From Argyresthia goedartella (lineage: Eukaryota; Arthropoda; Insecta; Lepidoptera; Argyresthiidae): a DNA stretch of 64,000 bases. The translations under genes were made by a program, and so were the position numbers. Of this stretch, positions 54,661 to 64,000 are shown in pieces; position 1 is the first letter of the stretch; each line of letters begins with the position of its first letter. The stretch spans positions 31,630,201 through 31,694,200 of the forward strand of contig OX463810.1 of the NCBI GenBank assembly GCA_949825045.1, written 5' to 3'. The notes under the pieces are model-generated. The model made no database searches and was not told where the DNA came from. It worked only from the letters and a program-made list of their open reading frames with translations.

Positions 54661-55874
54661 TGTTCTTATTCCTTATCAGGGGGTTGTAATGCACACGGGT
54701 TGCGCTGGGGCCAGAAATACAGGTTATTTATACCTAGTTCAGGCTTCAGATGTTCCCAATTTAATATTGTGACATTATTATAAGGACTTAGTTGGTAACT
54801 CTTGTAACTATTTTGATGATGAAATTAAATTATTATTATTATTATTATGCAGCTGGCCCACTAGAGCTGGGCCCCTTCGCCCGCAGGAGATGGGATGGCT
54901 GAATTAGAGGTAATTCTGCACCAGCTGGAGTTGGAGTCCTAGATGTTCGAGGAGGTCTGATGTTGACGATGTACCTCCCAGAATTGTCATCAACTGGACA
55001 AACTACCAGTAGTTTGTCCAGTTATTAATTTCTCTATTATGAACAACTAAAACAACACAACAGAATAACACTCTTGGACAATAGGCAAAGTGTTGTTAAA
55101 TTTGAAATGAAAATATATTTATCTAAACACGTATCATAAACCCTCTTTACTGCGTACAAAAACCGCACGTTACGATCGGCATAATGTTAAACTTCTTGGT
55201 AAAAACTCATTTCTTATCTGAAAAATTACACATTATGACCATTATGTGTAATTTTTCTACACATTATGACCATTATGTGTAATTTTTCTACACATTATGA
55301 CATTCAAATTTCAAACGCCGACGCCCGCCTCGTGCCGCCCCTAGTTTGTCTGTGAAGTTGGTACTGACATTCAAATTTCGAACGCCGACGCCCGAAGTTG
55401 GTGCTACAGAACAAGCTAAACAACTGCAGTGCCACAATGCCGGTCAAACATGCGGTTCCTGAACACATCAAAGAGAGCTTATGATATGTGTGTAGATAAC
55501 CTAGTGTATGTAACTGTACATAATTAGGCATTAAAACTCTCGAGTGATATTATTATGAAACTCTCGAGTATTAATGCCCTCCATTATGTAGCAGTCACAT
55601 AAACTACTATTACATACTTACTTTTCATCACAATGTGTTTCATTTTAACTAATACTGCGTAAAAAATAACAAGGTCCAAACGTTAGCCTAACACTTTTTG
55701 GGTCATAGTTTAAAACTGTCTGACTATAATTATACCACACTTAGCCAGTAGATATTTGAATAGTCTGTTTTGCGTGTCAGGGGGCTAGCCCATGCTTGCT
55801 GCAGCTCTGGGGACAGGAACTTTTCCATCACCATTGCAACACCCCTGTAAAGTTATCTCATTTATCAGACTTAC
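54661..55874. other. Intron sequence with short tandem repeats
   Basis: An (ATT)n run near 54831-54848, three copies of ACACATTATGACCATTATGT at about 55228-55300, and a duplicated GACATTCAAATTTC-AACGCCGACGCCCG (55299-55325 and 55367-55394). No gene seen. Confidence 0.5.
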
Positions 55875-56125
55875 CTTATAACATCACTGTTACTCCCATA
55901 GTTTTGCTCCATTGCATTAAGTTTCTCCATCAGCTTGTCGATCCTGCTCTTCTGCCGGTCATACTGCGCTTGTATTGTGTTGGCTTCAGCCTCGAACTCG
56001 GCGAGCTCGCTCCAATAGAACTCGTTCTGCAGAGCTTGCTTGGTGGCCTCGATCTCGTCGCGAGACTGGAGCTGCTCGTAGCTCGCTTCCCACTTCTTGT
56101 ACTCCTTTTCAAGCTCAAGGCTTGC
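55875..56125 (-). CDS. SMC6: SMC6 exon 2 (N-terminal coiled coil)
   Basis: 251 nt, phase 0 start, two bases left. It reads ASLELEKEYKKWEASYEQLQ, then QNEFYWSELAEFEAEANTIQ and a Lys/Glu-rich coil ending NSDVI. The aromatic W-x-E-L segment corresponds to the conserved E-x-x-W-A-x-V region of SMC6. Acceptor TTTCCAG, donor GTAAGT. Confidence 0.9.
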
Positions 56126-56558
56126 CTGGAAATCGGATCATTTTATTTATTTAGATATGGTACAGCAGAAGCTACTATTGTCTGATACGGTGTAGAGTTC
56201 CATCATGATTTATTCTGATAATTCTGACTGTGAAATTAACTAAACTTGATTATAAGTGTGCTTTGTATTTTAAAATTTATCTCGTGCAGGCGTATCAGTA
56301 GGTTGCGGCTCGGCTCAAACGCTAGCCGCGCTTGAGATGTCAGAGTAAAATAAGCTTTCGGACGTGGTGATGCGGCGCAATCTAGCCTGTACGGGCGGGG
56401 GACCGATTCTGTAGATGTTTAGTGATTATAAGACGCAGCGCATGTGCGAACTAGACTGAGCTTTATTGCTGCGCAGCGATAGTAGCTATATGTTCAGGAG
56501 TGTTTGCAGAGTGATCTTTCTTAACCGCTAGGTACTACAACTTATTCTGTGACAATAC

Positions 56559-56800
56559 CTCGTGTTTCCTATTCCAAATCATAGAGGCTCTCTCACAGTT
56601 CTCAATAGCCCGCACATAATTCTGCTCAGTCTGGTCCAGATTGGTCGCCTTCCGGAATAAGCTGTACTTCTTCTTGGCGTCCGATGCGTGGAAGCTTCTT
56701 GCGTCATCCTGGTTGAGCACCGAGATTGGGTTGTCCACTTGTATGTCATGAGCGAGTATTATTGCATTCACTTCTTCATACTTTGTTGATATTACATCAC
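56559..56800 (-). CDS. SMC6: SMC6 exon 1 in window (Q-loop region)
   Basis: 242 nt, two bases complete a Gly codon, phase 0 end. It reads DVISTKYEEVNAIILAHDIQ, then VDNPISVLNQDDARSFHASD and KKYSLFRKATNLDQTEQNYV. The V-D-N-P-x-S/C-V-L-x-Q Q-loop and the following F-x-x-x-K-A-T-x-L-x-Q-M/T motif are the clearest SMC6 signature in the window. Acceptor ATATTCCAG, donor GTATTG. The upstream Walker A exon(s) were not found up to 64000. Confidence 0.94.
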
Positions 56801-56819
56801 CTGGAATATAGGTAAAACG

Positions 56820-57060
56820 GGTTTGTCCTCTTGGTCTTACTAATGCTCATGGTAGGCACGAGGCACGAGGAGATTCATGTCCACTGCACCAGCGGTTGCC
56901 CGCTGTGGACACTCAGAGCAGATTTGTCTTGCGGCACATAACCTGCGATACCGAGGTCAATTTCGCAACTGTACATACAAGACACATTGCTACATTTACA
57001 AAGATTTAGAGTAAGATAAAAACCAACCCAAATAAGTAATTGTTGCAGATTTTTTTTTTA
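56820..57060. repeat. Dispersed repeat fragment
   Basis: CATGGTAGGCACGAGGCACG to CACCAGCGGTTGCCCGCTGT has the look of a common lepidopteran short repeat with a conserved core. No ORF. Confidence 0.4.
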
Positions 57061-57289
57061 AGTAGCATTTTTAAGCAATGAGGGTAATGCGTAAAAAACT
57101 ACTCGCCACCGCGATATCTGGGATTGGCTGTATTGGTTTAGGAAGAGCTTGCACTTTAAGAGGAAGTCATGCGGGCTAAATTGTTTATAGCCTATTCGGT
57201 GACATATTTTCCGGTGCGGTCAAACCTATTGAAGCTGTTTCGAAGGCCGACAGCAATCTTACTCCTACGCCACCGAAACTATTTACATC

Positions 57290-57431
57290 ATCAATTAGCC
57301 ATGTTAACCTCTCAAAAACCGCGGGTAGTTGAGACGGGTCGCGATTTTGAACCTTATGCCATGGTTATACAATTTTAAACCTGCAACGGAAAAGTGGCGT
57401 TGTCTAACGCCGGTGGTATTCAAGGAGTTAA
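57290..57431. repeat. Partial copy of the TTAA MITE at 101-353
   Basis: CTCAAAAACCGCGGGTAGTT through TTTTGAACCTTATG and GGAAAAGTGGCGTTGTCTAA to GGTATTCAAGGAGTTAA match the right half of the element at 101-353; it ends with TTAA (57428-57431). The left half is missing. Confidence 0.75.
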
Positions 57432-57562
57432 GTGACTTGCATCAGCATGTTGTAGCAGCACTCGTAGTACCGCGCGGGCGTGCCGCTGCTCCCCCACCGA
57501 GGCCAGCTCGGGGCTCCTCGGCGACTCTCGGCGACGCGCCCCTCAGACGCGAACTGCTCAGT
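57432..57562. other. GC-rich exon-like island of uncertain strand
   Basis: It has SMC6-exon-like base composition next to AT-rich sequence. On the minus strand one frame reads SPELASVGEQRHARAVLRVL then LQHADA before a GTCACT donor; another reads TPARYYECCYNMLMQ before the same donor. On the plus strand a GCATCAG acceptor and GTAAAG donor bracket HVVAALVVPRGRAA and onward. None fits the SMC6 region expected upstream of exon 1. It may be an exon of another gene or an alternative exon. Confidence 0.3.
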
Positions 57563-57629
57563 TCGGTAAAGTATGCCGGACATTATACTTAACTTACTAT
57601 CGTTGTCATGACTGAATCAGTCAGATATA

Positions 57630-58875
57630 CACAGTCAGGTCATAAGTTCTATCACACAATAAAAACTTTTGAATTTAGAACGCTGGCCACAAAAAAGTTT
57701 ATTGAATTCGAATTTTTCATGAAAATAAAAATGTGTACTTTTTAGAATTTTCCTCATTTTTAAATATGGAGTGGACACTTAAAGAAGACCGTGTCGCAGT
57801 TATTGCGTTGCATCGTTGCGGTTACCAACCAAAACCAAAAGATTCGTTTATCGTACCATAAAACGATACAATGAAGACTCTAGTGTAGATGACAGGTCAA
57901 GAAGTGGTCGCCCTCGCTCTGTTAGGACTCCAGCAGTGATAAAAGCTGTGAAGGCGCGAATTCAAAGAAATCCCATACGTAAGCAGAAACTGTTGGCCCT
58001 TCAGATGGGGTTAAGCAGGACCACGGTGAAAAGGGTGTTAAATGAAGACTTAGGGCTTAGGGCATATCGAAGAAAAACAGGACATCGTTTGAACGCTCGT
58101 TTAATGGACCTGAGACTGAAGAGACCTGAGAAAAAAAACATCGGGAAATTCTTTTTTCGGACGAAAAAAATTTCACCGTGGAAGTGAGCTACAACAAACA
58201 AAATGATAAGGTGTACGCACACAGCAGTGAAGAAGCGAGCAACCGTATTCCGCGTGTCCAACGAGGTCATTTTCCATCCTCGCTCATGGTTTGGTTGGGA
58301 GTCTCTTATTGAGGCTTAACTGAGGTACATTTTTGTGAGAAAGGCGTAAAAACGAATGCAGTTTTTTATCAAAATACAGTCCTCAAGAACCTTGTGGAAC
58401 CTGTTTCTCATACCATGTTTAATAACAGGCACTGGGTATTCCAACAAGATTCTGCGCCAGCTCATAGAGCGAAAAGCACACAAGACTGGCTGGCGGCGCG
58501 TGAAATCGACTTCATCCGGCACGAAGACTGGCCCTCCTCCAGTCCAGATTTGAGTCCGTTAGATTACAAGATATGGCAACACTTGGAGGAAAAGGCCTGC
58601 TCAAAGCCTCATCCTGATTTGGAGTCACTCAAGGCATCCTTGATTAAGGCAGCCGCCGATATTGACATGGACCTCGTTCGTGCTGCGATAGACGACTGGC
58701 CGCGCGGAATAAAGGCCTGTATTCAAAATCTCGGGGGTCATTTTGAATAAACTTTATTACCATAAAAATTTATGTTTTATTAAGTTCATTTTGCTATATA
58801 AATGTTTACATAAATAATAAACATGTCTAAATTATTTCATATTGCACATGTGACAGAACTTATGACCTGACTATG
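57630..58875 (+). mobile_element. maT-type (DD37D) mariner relative, dead
   Basis: Terminal repeats: left CACAGTCAGGTCATAAGTTC, right (reverse) CATAGTCAGGTCATAAGTTC, flanked by TA at 57628-57629 and 58876-58877. The 1246-bp element holds a frameshifted transposase. Confidence 0.92.
57766..58750 (+). pseudogene. maT transposase, several frameshifts
   Basis: Starts MEWTLKEDRVAVIALHRCGY, then shifts frame. HTH parts: FVYRTIKRYNEDSSVDDRSR and SGRPRSVRTPAVIKAV; LLALQMGLSRTTVKRVLNED. Catalytic pieces: a broken FSDEKNFT region near 58150, VFQQDSAPAHRAKSTQDWL and SSPDLSPLDYKIWQHLEEKA. The second and third Asp are 37 residues apart, defining the DD37D maT group. Stops or shifts near 57830, 58130 and 58300. 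The C-terminal 118 codons are open to 58750. Confidence 0.9.
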
Positions 58876-58877
58876 TA

Positions 58878-59505
58878 TATTATGGAATGACAGATTGTTA
58901 GTTCGTTATACATTGGAATTTGATACATTACCTTACCTCTTACTTACCACAATCTTTTACCGATTCAAATTAGGTTCAAAACAGGAACTTCACCATGGCA
59001 ACCATTTCCATTCCAATTCGCCATAATGGGCTTTATTTACCTTATACCAAGACTTGTTTTAAGACAGTCACGATAATTTGCGGATCAAATTAGGTTCCTA
59101 ATCTGAATCGGCACAAGACGTTGTGGTATCCCCCGCCTAAAGCGTCCTGCATACTGAGGCAGGAACAATTTTATTTTTACGAGGCCATTAATGTGTTACT
59201 GACCGGGCCAGGAGGCAGCCAAGAGGCCAAGATATTTGTCAGGTTTTGACACAGAGTAAGTGAGTAAACCATATTCTGTTTCTTGGTCTTGGATGTTTTC
59301 TATGTATTTACACAAGTATTTATCTCTGTTAAATATATCGTCGTCTAGTTCCCATAACACAAGCCCTATTGAGGTTAGTATGGGTAGTTCGATTTGTGGA
59401 AGATTATCCTGTAATAATTATTATTATTATTTTTATGCTACATGTCCCTGAGTGATGATGTCAAATAGCAACTTTGAAGGGAACTCTCTACTATATTGTG
59501 TATAA
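58878..59505. other. Non-coding sequence, no gene seen
   Basis: AT-rich sequence with an (ATT)n run near 59415-59434. No coding or RNA feature recognised. Confidence 0.4.
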
Positions 59506-59906
59506 GTCACCGTAAGATAGTCAAAACCGTTAGTTGATAAACTAACGCGTTAGTTGAACAACTATTGACAGATAGTAAACCAGACCAACAGGGTTTAGAA
59601 TTTACGTTTCTTTTGATTATACATGTCAACCTAACACTACAAGTACGATATACAACATTACAGGTATACACCCAATGCGCTGTACAAAGTCAAATAGTTA
59701 TACAATGTCAGTATCAATTTAGGTAAGTCGATTTCACAGGTAGGGAACAAAGGGTACAAATTCGTAGAAAATACTACATATCAAATCACATTAAACATTA
59801 AATTTAGGTCAAATTCAAATAGTATTAAACATTATTAGGTATGTCAAGGGTACTGAAATAAAATGTCAATGCAAAAAATAATAATAATATTTCTAAGACA
59901 ACACTT

Positions 59907-62900
59907 TCACTCCTTCATCTCACAGAACCTGCCACATTCTCGCACAATATGCCTCCACTCATCACCAAACAGATCAGTCAGTAGTGCTGCAACCAGCAGA
60001 GCATTGAGGCTATCCCGTGCCCTCACCAGTGGAGACTGCTGGCGCGCCACCGTGCGGTACGTGCCGCCCGCTAACAGCTGGTGCCTACGCGCGCGGAGAT
60101 ATCTGTCGGGCACGTATAGCGCGCATACCGTACCGACAAGCGCGACACAGTTACTGTCGCCTCGCAACAATCGACACACAGTCAGAAGCTGCTCGGTGTT
60201 ACGTCTGACCTCTAGTGAGTTGTATCCAAGCATACCCAATATAAAAGCGGATGGATAAAGATAAGGGTAGTATCCAAATTTCCGCTTATATAGGTATCGT
60301 AGGAAAGCATTGTGTACCTTCTCGAGCAAAAGTATGTAGGAGCTTTCGTGCGGATTCCAAACCACCGATCTAGATTCAAGTTTGGTTCTCACTAGGGCCA
60401 TGTAGAGAAGCTGGACCACACCCAGGTCATGGAATCCCTTACTATTCCGTATTACAAACCCCAATCTTTTGAAGCATTCCTTGGCCAATGTGCTCATGTG
60501 CTCATGGAATGTAAGTTTAGAGTCGAACGTAACACCGAGGTCCCTCATCGAATACACTCGAGTCAAAGACTCAGTGCCGAGTGTATATATCGCGCTTATA
60601 GGATGAGAGGAGCGCGTAAAGGACATTACATAGCACTTGGCAGTATTGAAGAGGAGTTTATTGTTCACACTCCACCTATGAACCGCGTCTAGATCTTCCT
60701 GCAGCAAACTACAATCATCCTCTGAACTCACGGGAAGTATCAGTTTCAGATCGTCCGCATACAGAAGGCAATTGGCGTGTTTAAGCTCTAATTCCAGGTC
60801 ATTTATCATAGTGATAAATAACAACGGACCGAGAATAGACCCTTGGCTAACGCCCGACCGTGTATGGTACGGCTGGGACTCAAAACAGCCGTGTCGCACA
60901 TATTGCTGGCGGTTCTTGAGGTAGTCAGCGAAGAAAACCAACAGCCTTGGGGCAAATCCAATGGCACATAACTTCTTCATTAGGACGTCATTATCGACTC
61001 TGTCGAACGCCTTACGAAAGTCCATATAGGCGACGTCCACTTGACATCCCTTGTCCATGCACTTCGACACAATCTCGACTAAAGTCAGCAAGTTGGTGTT
61101 AACTGAGCGGCGACTCCTGAATCCGTGTTGCGAGTCGCTCAGATAAGGCGCAATCTGCGAACCGATTTTGTCTTTTATGATCAACTCGAACAGTTTTGCC
61201 AATGAACTCAGGATCGCAATAGGTCGATATTGATCAACGGAGGCAGTGTCACTTGTCTTGGGGAAAGGACTGACTCGAGAAAGCTTCCAGCTGGTGGGGT
61301 ACTTACCTTGTTCAAGAACAAGATTGAATATCCGACCCAAAGGTAAAACCAGCTGATCGCTGTAGGCCTTCAAAAAGTAGGGAGGGACGTTGTCCGGTCC
61401 AATTGCGCTCCTTGGCCTTAGCTGCTTCAGCCCTTCCTTTATGTCCCTACTGGAAATATGTGAAACTTGTATGTGATTAGCAGTGCACGAGTCATCAGAA
61501 ATGTTTACCAGATCTGGATCGAGCGCTGGCTCATCAGGGAGGAAAACGTCTGAGAAGTAGTTTGCAAATGCGGCTGCTGCTTCCTCACCAACGTGTTCCC
61601 GGCCCCGATACGTGACCCTAGGTTCGAAACCACCCTTCGATCGTAGGCCACTTACATATTTCCAAAATGCGCGCGGGTTATGTCTAATATTGCTTTCTAT
61701 ACTACTCATGTGGTTGGCGTAGGCTGTATCTACGCGACTCTTGAGGTTGGCTCTTAGGTCACTGAATGAGACGTAGTCAGCCGGCCTCCTCCGTTTTCCA
61801 TTTACGGTGGAGTATGGCCTTCGTGGCCAAGTCCCTTATTATATCACCAGTGAACCACACCGGGTATCTCCTTGTAGGCTGGGTTGGTCTGGTCTTCTTC
61901 GGGATACAGCTGTTGAAGACTCCGTAAATGAAATCGTAGAAGCGACCGACTGCCGTCTCTACATCAGTAGCTTCGAGAACACACACACACACACATGAGT
62001 TCGTACAGGACTGCGTGATTGCCCTTGGCAAAGTTCCAGTCATTGCGACCTCCAATATTGCTGGGATCCAAGCGGCCAGATCGCTGGCCAGCTCTCTGCG
62101 CATACAACACGGGCACAATGACGTCGAGAGGCGGGTGGTAGGCGTCAGTACGTGGCACCAGGCTTCCTGACACGGAAGCGCGCACAGTTACGTCACGCAC
62201 ACTCTCCGGCAGTAACACCACATCAAGCACGCCACCATGATCATTCTTCACTTCATTCGTTTCATACATACCACATACACTTAGAAAATAACAATAATAG
62301 TTAAGTGTTGCAACTGAAGCACTGTTCAAATTGAGGTCTCCTAGAATAATGAATGTACCGTTCACTTGGGCTACATTTTCCTCTGTCTTCGAAAACCAGT
62401 TCATATACTCGGCGTCCTTATCCGCCTGGGTGATTTTCTTTTTGTTTTTCTTCCTGCTGGGATCTATGTAAACTACACAGACGGTAACCGTCACTACCCC
62501 AACAGTCACAGTCGCCCAGATATCTTCACCGTTCGGCGTTTCAAGGTCGCGGCGCCGTCTCAGTGTGATGCCAGGGCGGGCGGCGAGCAGCACGCCTCCG
62601 CACGCGGTAGCGCGGTCCCGGCGCAGCACGCTCCAGCCTCCCGCTGTGACCTCGGCATCTCCAACCGACGAGTCTAGGAACGTCTCCGTAGCGGCGACGA
62701 GGTGGTAATCCAGCACCAGCAGGTTTTGCCGCCAAAACTCCAACCGCGTTTTGATACCGCGGACATTTTGATAAAGGATATCAAGATATTCATTGGGGTG
62801 GGGGGGGCGGTGATTTATTTTTACTGTTTTTGTAGAGCTCAATGTAGGTATGAAAGGGCAGCCACTCCTTGATACGGGCGTCAACAGGCCACACATCCAT

Positions 62901-62935
62901 GGAGAAGCAGGTGTCAAAAAGCGACTCTGGAACAC
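59907..62935 (-). pseudogene. LINE ORF2 (endonuclease and RT), two frameshifts
   Basis: Endonuclease: DILYQNVRGIKTRLEFWRQN, LVAATETFLDSSV, GTFIILGDLNLNS, HPPLDVIV. A (CA)n run at 61979-61993 throws the frame, which continues as EATDVETAVGRFYDFIYGVF to HRKWKTEEAG; a second shift near 61790 leads to the RT frame (DYVSFSDLRANLKSRVDTAY). RT: VDQYRPIAILSSLAKLFELI, QHGFRSRRSVNTNLL, YMDFRKAFDRVDNDVL, SGVSQGSILGPLLFITMIND, LLYADDLKLIL. The 600-codon RT part is fully open, so decay is recent. CR1/Zenon-like by general look; the clade is uncertain. Confidence 0.88.
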
Positions 62936-63254
62936 CTATTTTGAAGGACTTGTATGCCCACTTTGTCGACAACTCTACCACGGTGCCGGTTTCGGGTGAG
63001 CACAACTCCTGTAAATATGCCCTAACTTCCTCCAGTCCCGACCTCATATTCCAGAGATGGAAGAACCGCTGTCGCTCCACCGCACGAAGAGTGGTAATTG
63101 TGGGTCCTGCTGTGCCGCGTAGCGACCGGGGCCTTCGTGGCTTCCTAGTGACTTTGGTCCATCCCTCTCCACCATCTTCCTTTACGTCCTTGGCGTTAGT
63201 CGCATTGTGAGGTACTGGTGCCGGTGTGGGAACGGTGTGTTTAGGTATTTCGTT
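62790..63254 (-). pseudogene. LINE ORF1 C-terminal fragment
   Basis: Open from about 63254 to a stop at 62790: EGWTKVTRKPRRPRSLRGTA, VERQRFFHLWNMRSGLEEVR, STKWAYKSFKIGVPESLFD, FSMDVWPVDARIKEWLPFHT. The E-x-F-x-x-K-Y-x-S-F-K-V/I and WP-x-G/D-x-x-x-R motifs are found in ORF1 proteins of insect non-LTR elements. Overlaps the start of ORF2. The N-terminus was lost by 5' truncation. Confidence 0.7.
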
Positions 63255-63765
63255 TGCAATTCAAGTTTAAACCAGTTTACTATTTAACAGTTTAAACCAT
63301 TAGTTTATCAACAAACGCGTCATGTAGTAAGCAGTACACTACAGTTTACTATCTGTTGAAAGTTGACCAACTGACAGGAACCTTAGTTTATCAACTAACG
63401 GTTTGGACTATCTTACGGTGACATATACATAATAATTCTTACATTTCAGTTACTAAATCTCTTCTGGTGAAGCAGGTAAGTTCTTTTTACCTGTCAAATG
63501 TCCATGTGAGCACAAATGCTATATATGACGCAGTTGCGGTTAATCATTAACAAAGATATGATCTGCAATATGGGTCAGACCAAATAATGTGCTTGGTTGC
63601 ACAATAGAAAGAATTAATCGCACAACGGAAAAGGAAACACTTCATGAATTTAAATAACAAATAAAGGCTCTCTCTAGTATATTCCAAAATTAAATTAAAT
63701 AGGCTTAGATGTAAGACTAATATGACCATTTTTGTCGGAGCAGGATGCATGTGGATATTTTAAAA

Positions 63766-64000
63766 AAAAGCCCAAGTGCGAGTCGGACTCCGCAGGGGTT
63801 CCGCACAAATCACTTTTTTTTTTAAGGAACTACAAATTTTAGGATTTTGTCCTTTACTTGTGCTATAATAAATTACTTCTTGCCAAATGTCATGATTCTA
63901 GGACAAGGAGAGAAGTACCCTATGGTATTGATTCCCATGTCACTATCATGTAAATTAAGCAAATTTTCTGCAATAATGGCCATATTTGTTGAACCTAGCA
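63766..64000. repeat. Dispersed repeat, cut by the window edge
   Basis: AAGCCCAAGTGCGAGTCGGA and CGCAGGGGTTCCGCA match the conserved edge of the repeats at 23355 and 44275. The rest runs off the right edge. Confidence 0.6.

Larger units (their letters stand above)
453..56800 (-). other. SMC6: SMC6 host gene, internal part (14 exons, both ends off-window)
   Basis: SMC6 pairs with SMC5 in the nuclear SMC5/6 complex, which loads on DNA and acts in recombination repair and replication-stress tolerance. Fourteen minus-strand exons join in order (56559-56800, 55875-56125, 46156-46353, 45671-45870, 42845-42991, 23999-24126, 23197-23274, 21662-21779, 20970-21135, 20078-20297, 19520-19690, 7027-7214, 5271-5439, 453-563). 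They total 2387 nt, about 795 residues. All have GT donors and AG acceptors and every junction phase matches. Order seen: Q-loop region (VDNPISVLNQ), N-terminal coiled coil, hinge (AYLKVKEKKWGG; VVANYLIDNLGLEGILLV), C-terminal coiled coil, and the segment just before the second ATPase half (Y-ARR-QYCFQSIL-LRGYA). Walker A, signature and Walker B are missing because the window ends. Coding parts are GC-rich while introns are AT-rich and TE-filled, up to 18.7 kb. Identity is by motif recognition; SMC5 fits much less well. Confidence 0.9.
59584..63267 (-). mobile_element. CR1-like LINE with 8-bp target duplication
   Basis: Bounded by TAAACCAG at 59576-59583 and 63268-63275. 3684 bp, minus orientation: the C-terminal part of ORF1 (63254-62790), endonuclease (62935-61964) and RT (61709-59907). 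5'-truncated within ORF1. Two frameshifts break ORF2. Confidence 0.87.
59506..63422. mobile_element. Palindromic MITE split by a LINE
   Basis: Left end GTCACCGTAAGATAGTC (59506-59522) and right end GACTATCTTACGGTGAC (63406-63422) are exact reverse complements. Further arms pair: CGTTAGTTGATAAACTAA with TTAGTTTATCAACTAACG. Removing the LINE (59584-63267) and one copy of TAAACCAG leaves an element of about 226 bp. Confidence 0.88.

Noticed and set aside
453..56800. SMC5 or another SMC instead of SMC6
   Set aside because: The VDNPISVLNQ Q-loop, the hinge V-AN-LID pattern and the post-hinge Tyr-rich segment fit SMC6; no SMC5-type features were seen.

Overview
The window looks like nuclear DNA of an insect, most likely a moth or butterfly. 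It is AT-rich and intron-rich and carries tRNA-headed SINEs, TTAA-flanked MITEs, RTE and Jockey/CR1-type LINEs, BEL and Ty3/gypsy LTR elements, two mariner types and a piggyBac gene. There is no bacterial gene organisation. The backbone is one host gene on the minus strand: 14 internal exons (56800 down to 453) that join with fully compatible splice phases into about 795 residues of SMC6, the ATPase arm-and-hinge subunit of the SMC5/6 complex. The Walker A exon(s) lie beyond the right edge and the signature/Walker B exons beyond the left edge. Nearly everything else sits in SMC6 introns.

Layout, left to right. 1-5.4 kb: SMC6 exons 14 and 13; the 3' half of exon 13 with both splice sites is amplified as a 95-bp tandem array. 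Another copy was hit by a 1653-bp element with 71-bp perfect inverted repeats and an 8-bp target duplication; a broken BEL gag lies between the copies. 5.5-19.5 kb: LINE relics, exon 12, SINEs, and a four-element nest (RTE LINE split by LINE A, which is split by LINE B and a mariner). 19.5-24.1 kb: exons 11-6, with a 66-bp higher-order satellite filling one intron. 24.1-42.8 kb: an 18.7-kb intron holding a LINE split by a BEL element whose reverse transcriptase is deleted, a Jockey-like relic, and a young CsRn1-type gypsy element (LTRs differ by one base) carrying about 4 kb of foreign sequence. 42.8-46.4 kb: exons 5-3 and small mobile elements. 46.7-51.6 kb: an antisense gene in the intron between exons 3 and 2, an eight-exon piggyBac-type transposase of 806 residues. 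53.9-56.8 kb: a LINE tail and exons 2 and 1. 57.3-63.8 kb: a MITE end, a broken DD37D maT element, and a CR1-like LINE inserted inside a palindromic MITE.

The most unusual item is the intron-rich piggyBac gene. Its seven introns all have GT-AG ends, every junction keeps frame, the three catalytic aspartates and the C-terminal cysteine cluster are present, and six small upstream exons add an RG-rich N-terminal extension of roughly 200 residues. It may be an intact active element or a domesticated gene. All homology calls come from reading motifs by eye; none was checked by database search.
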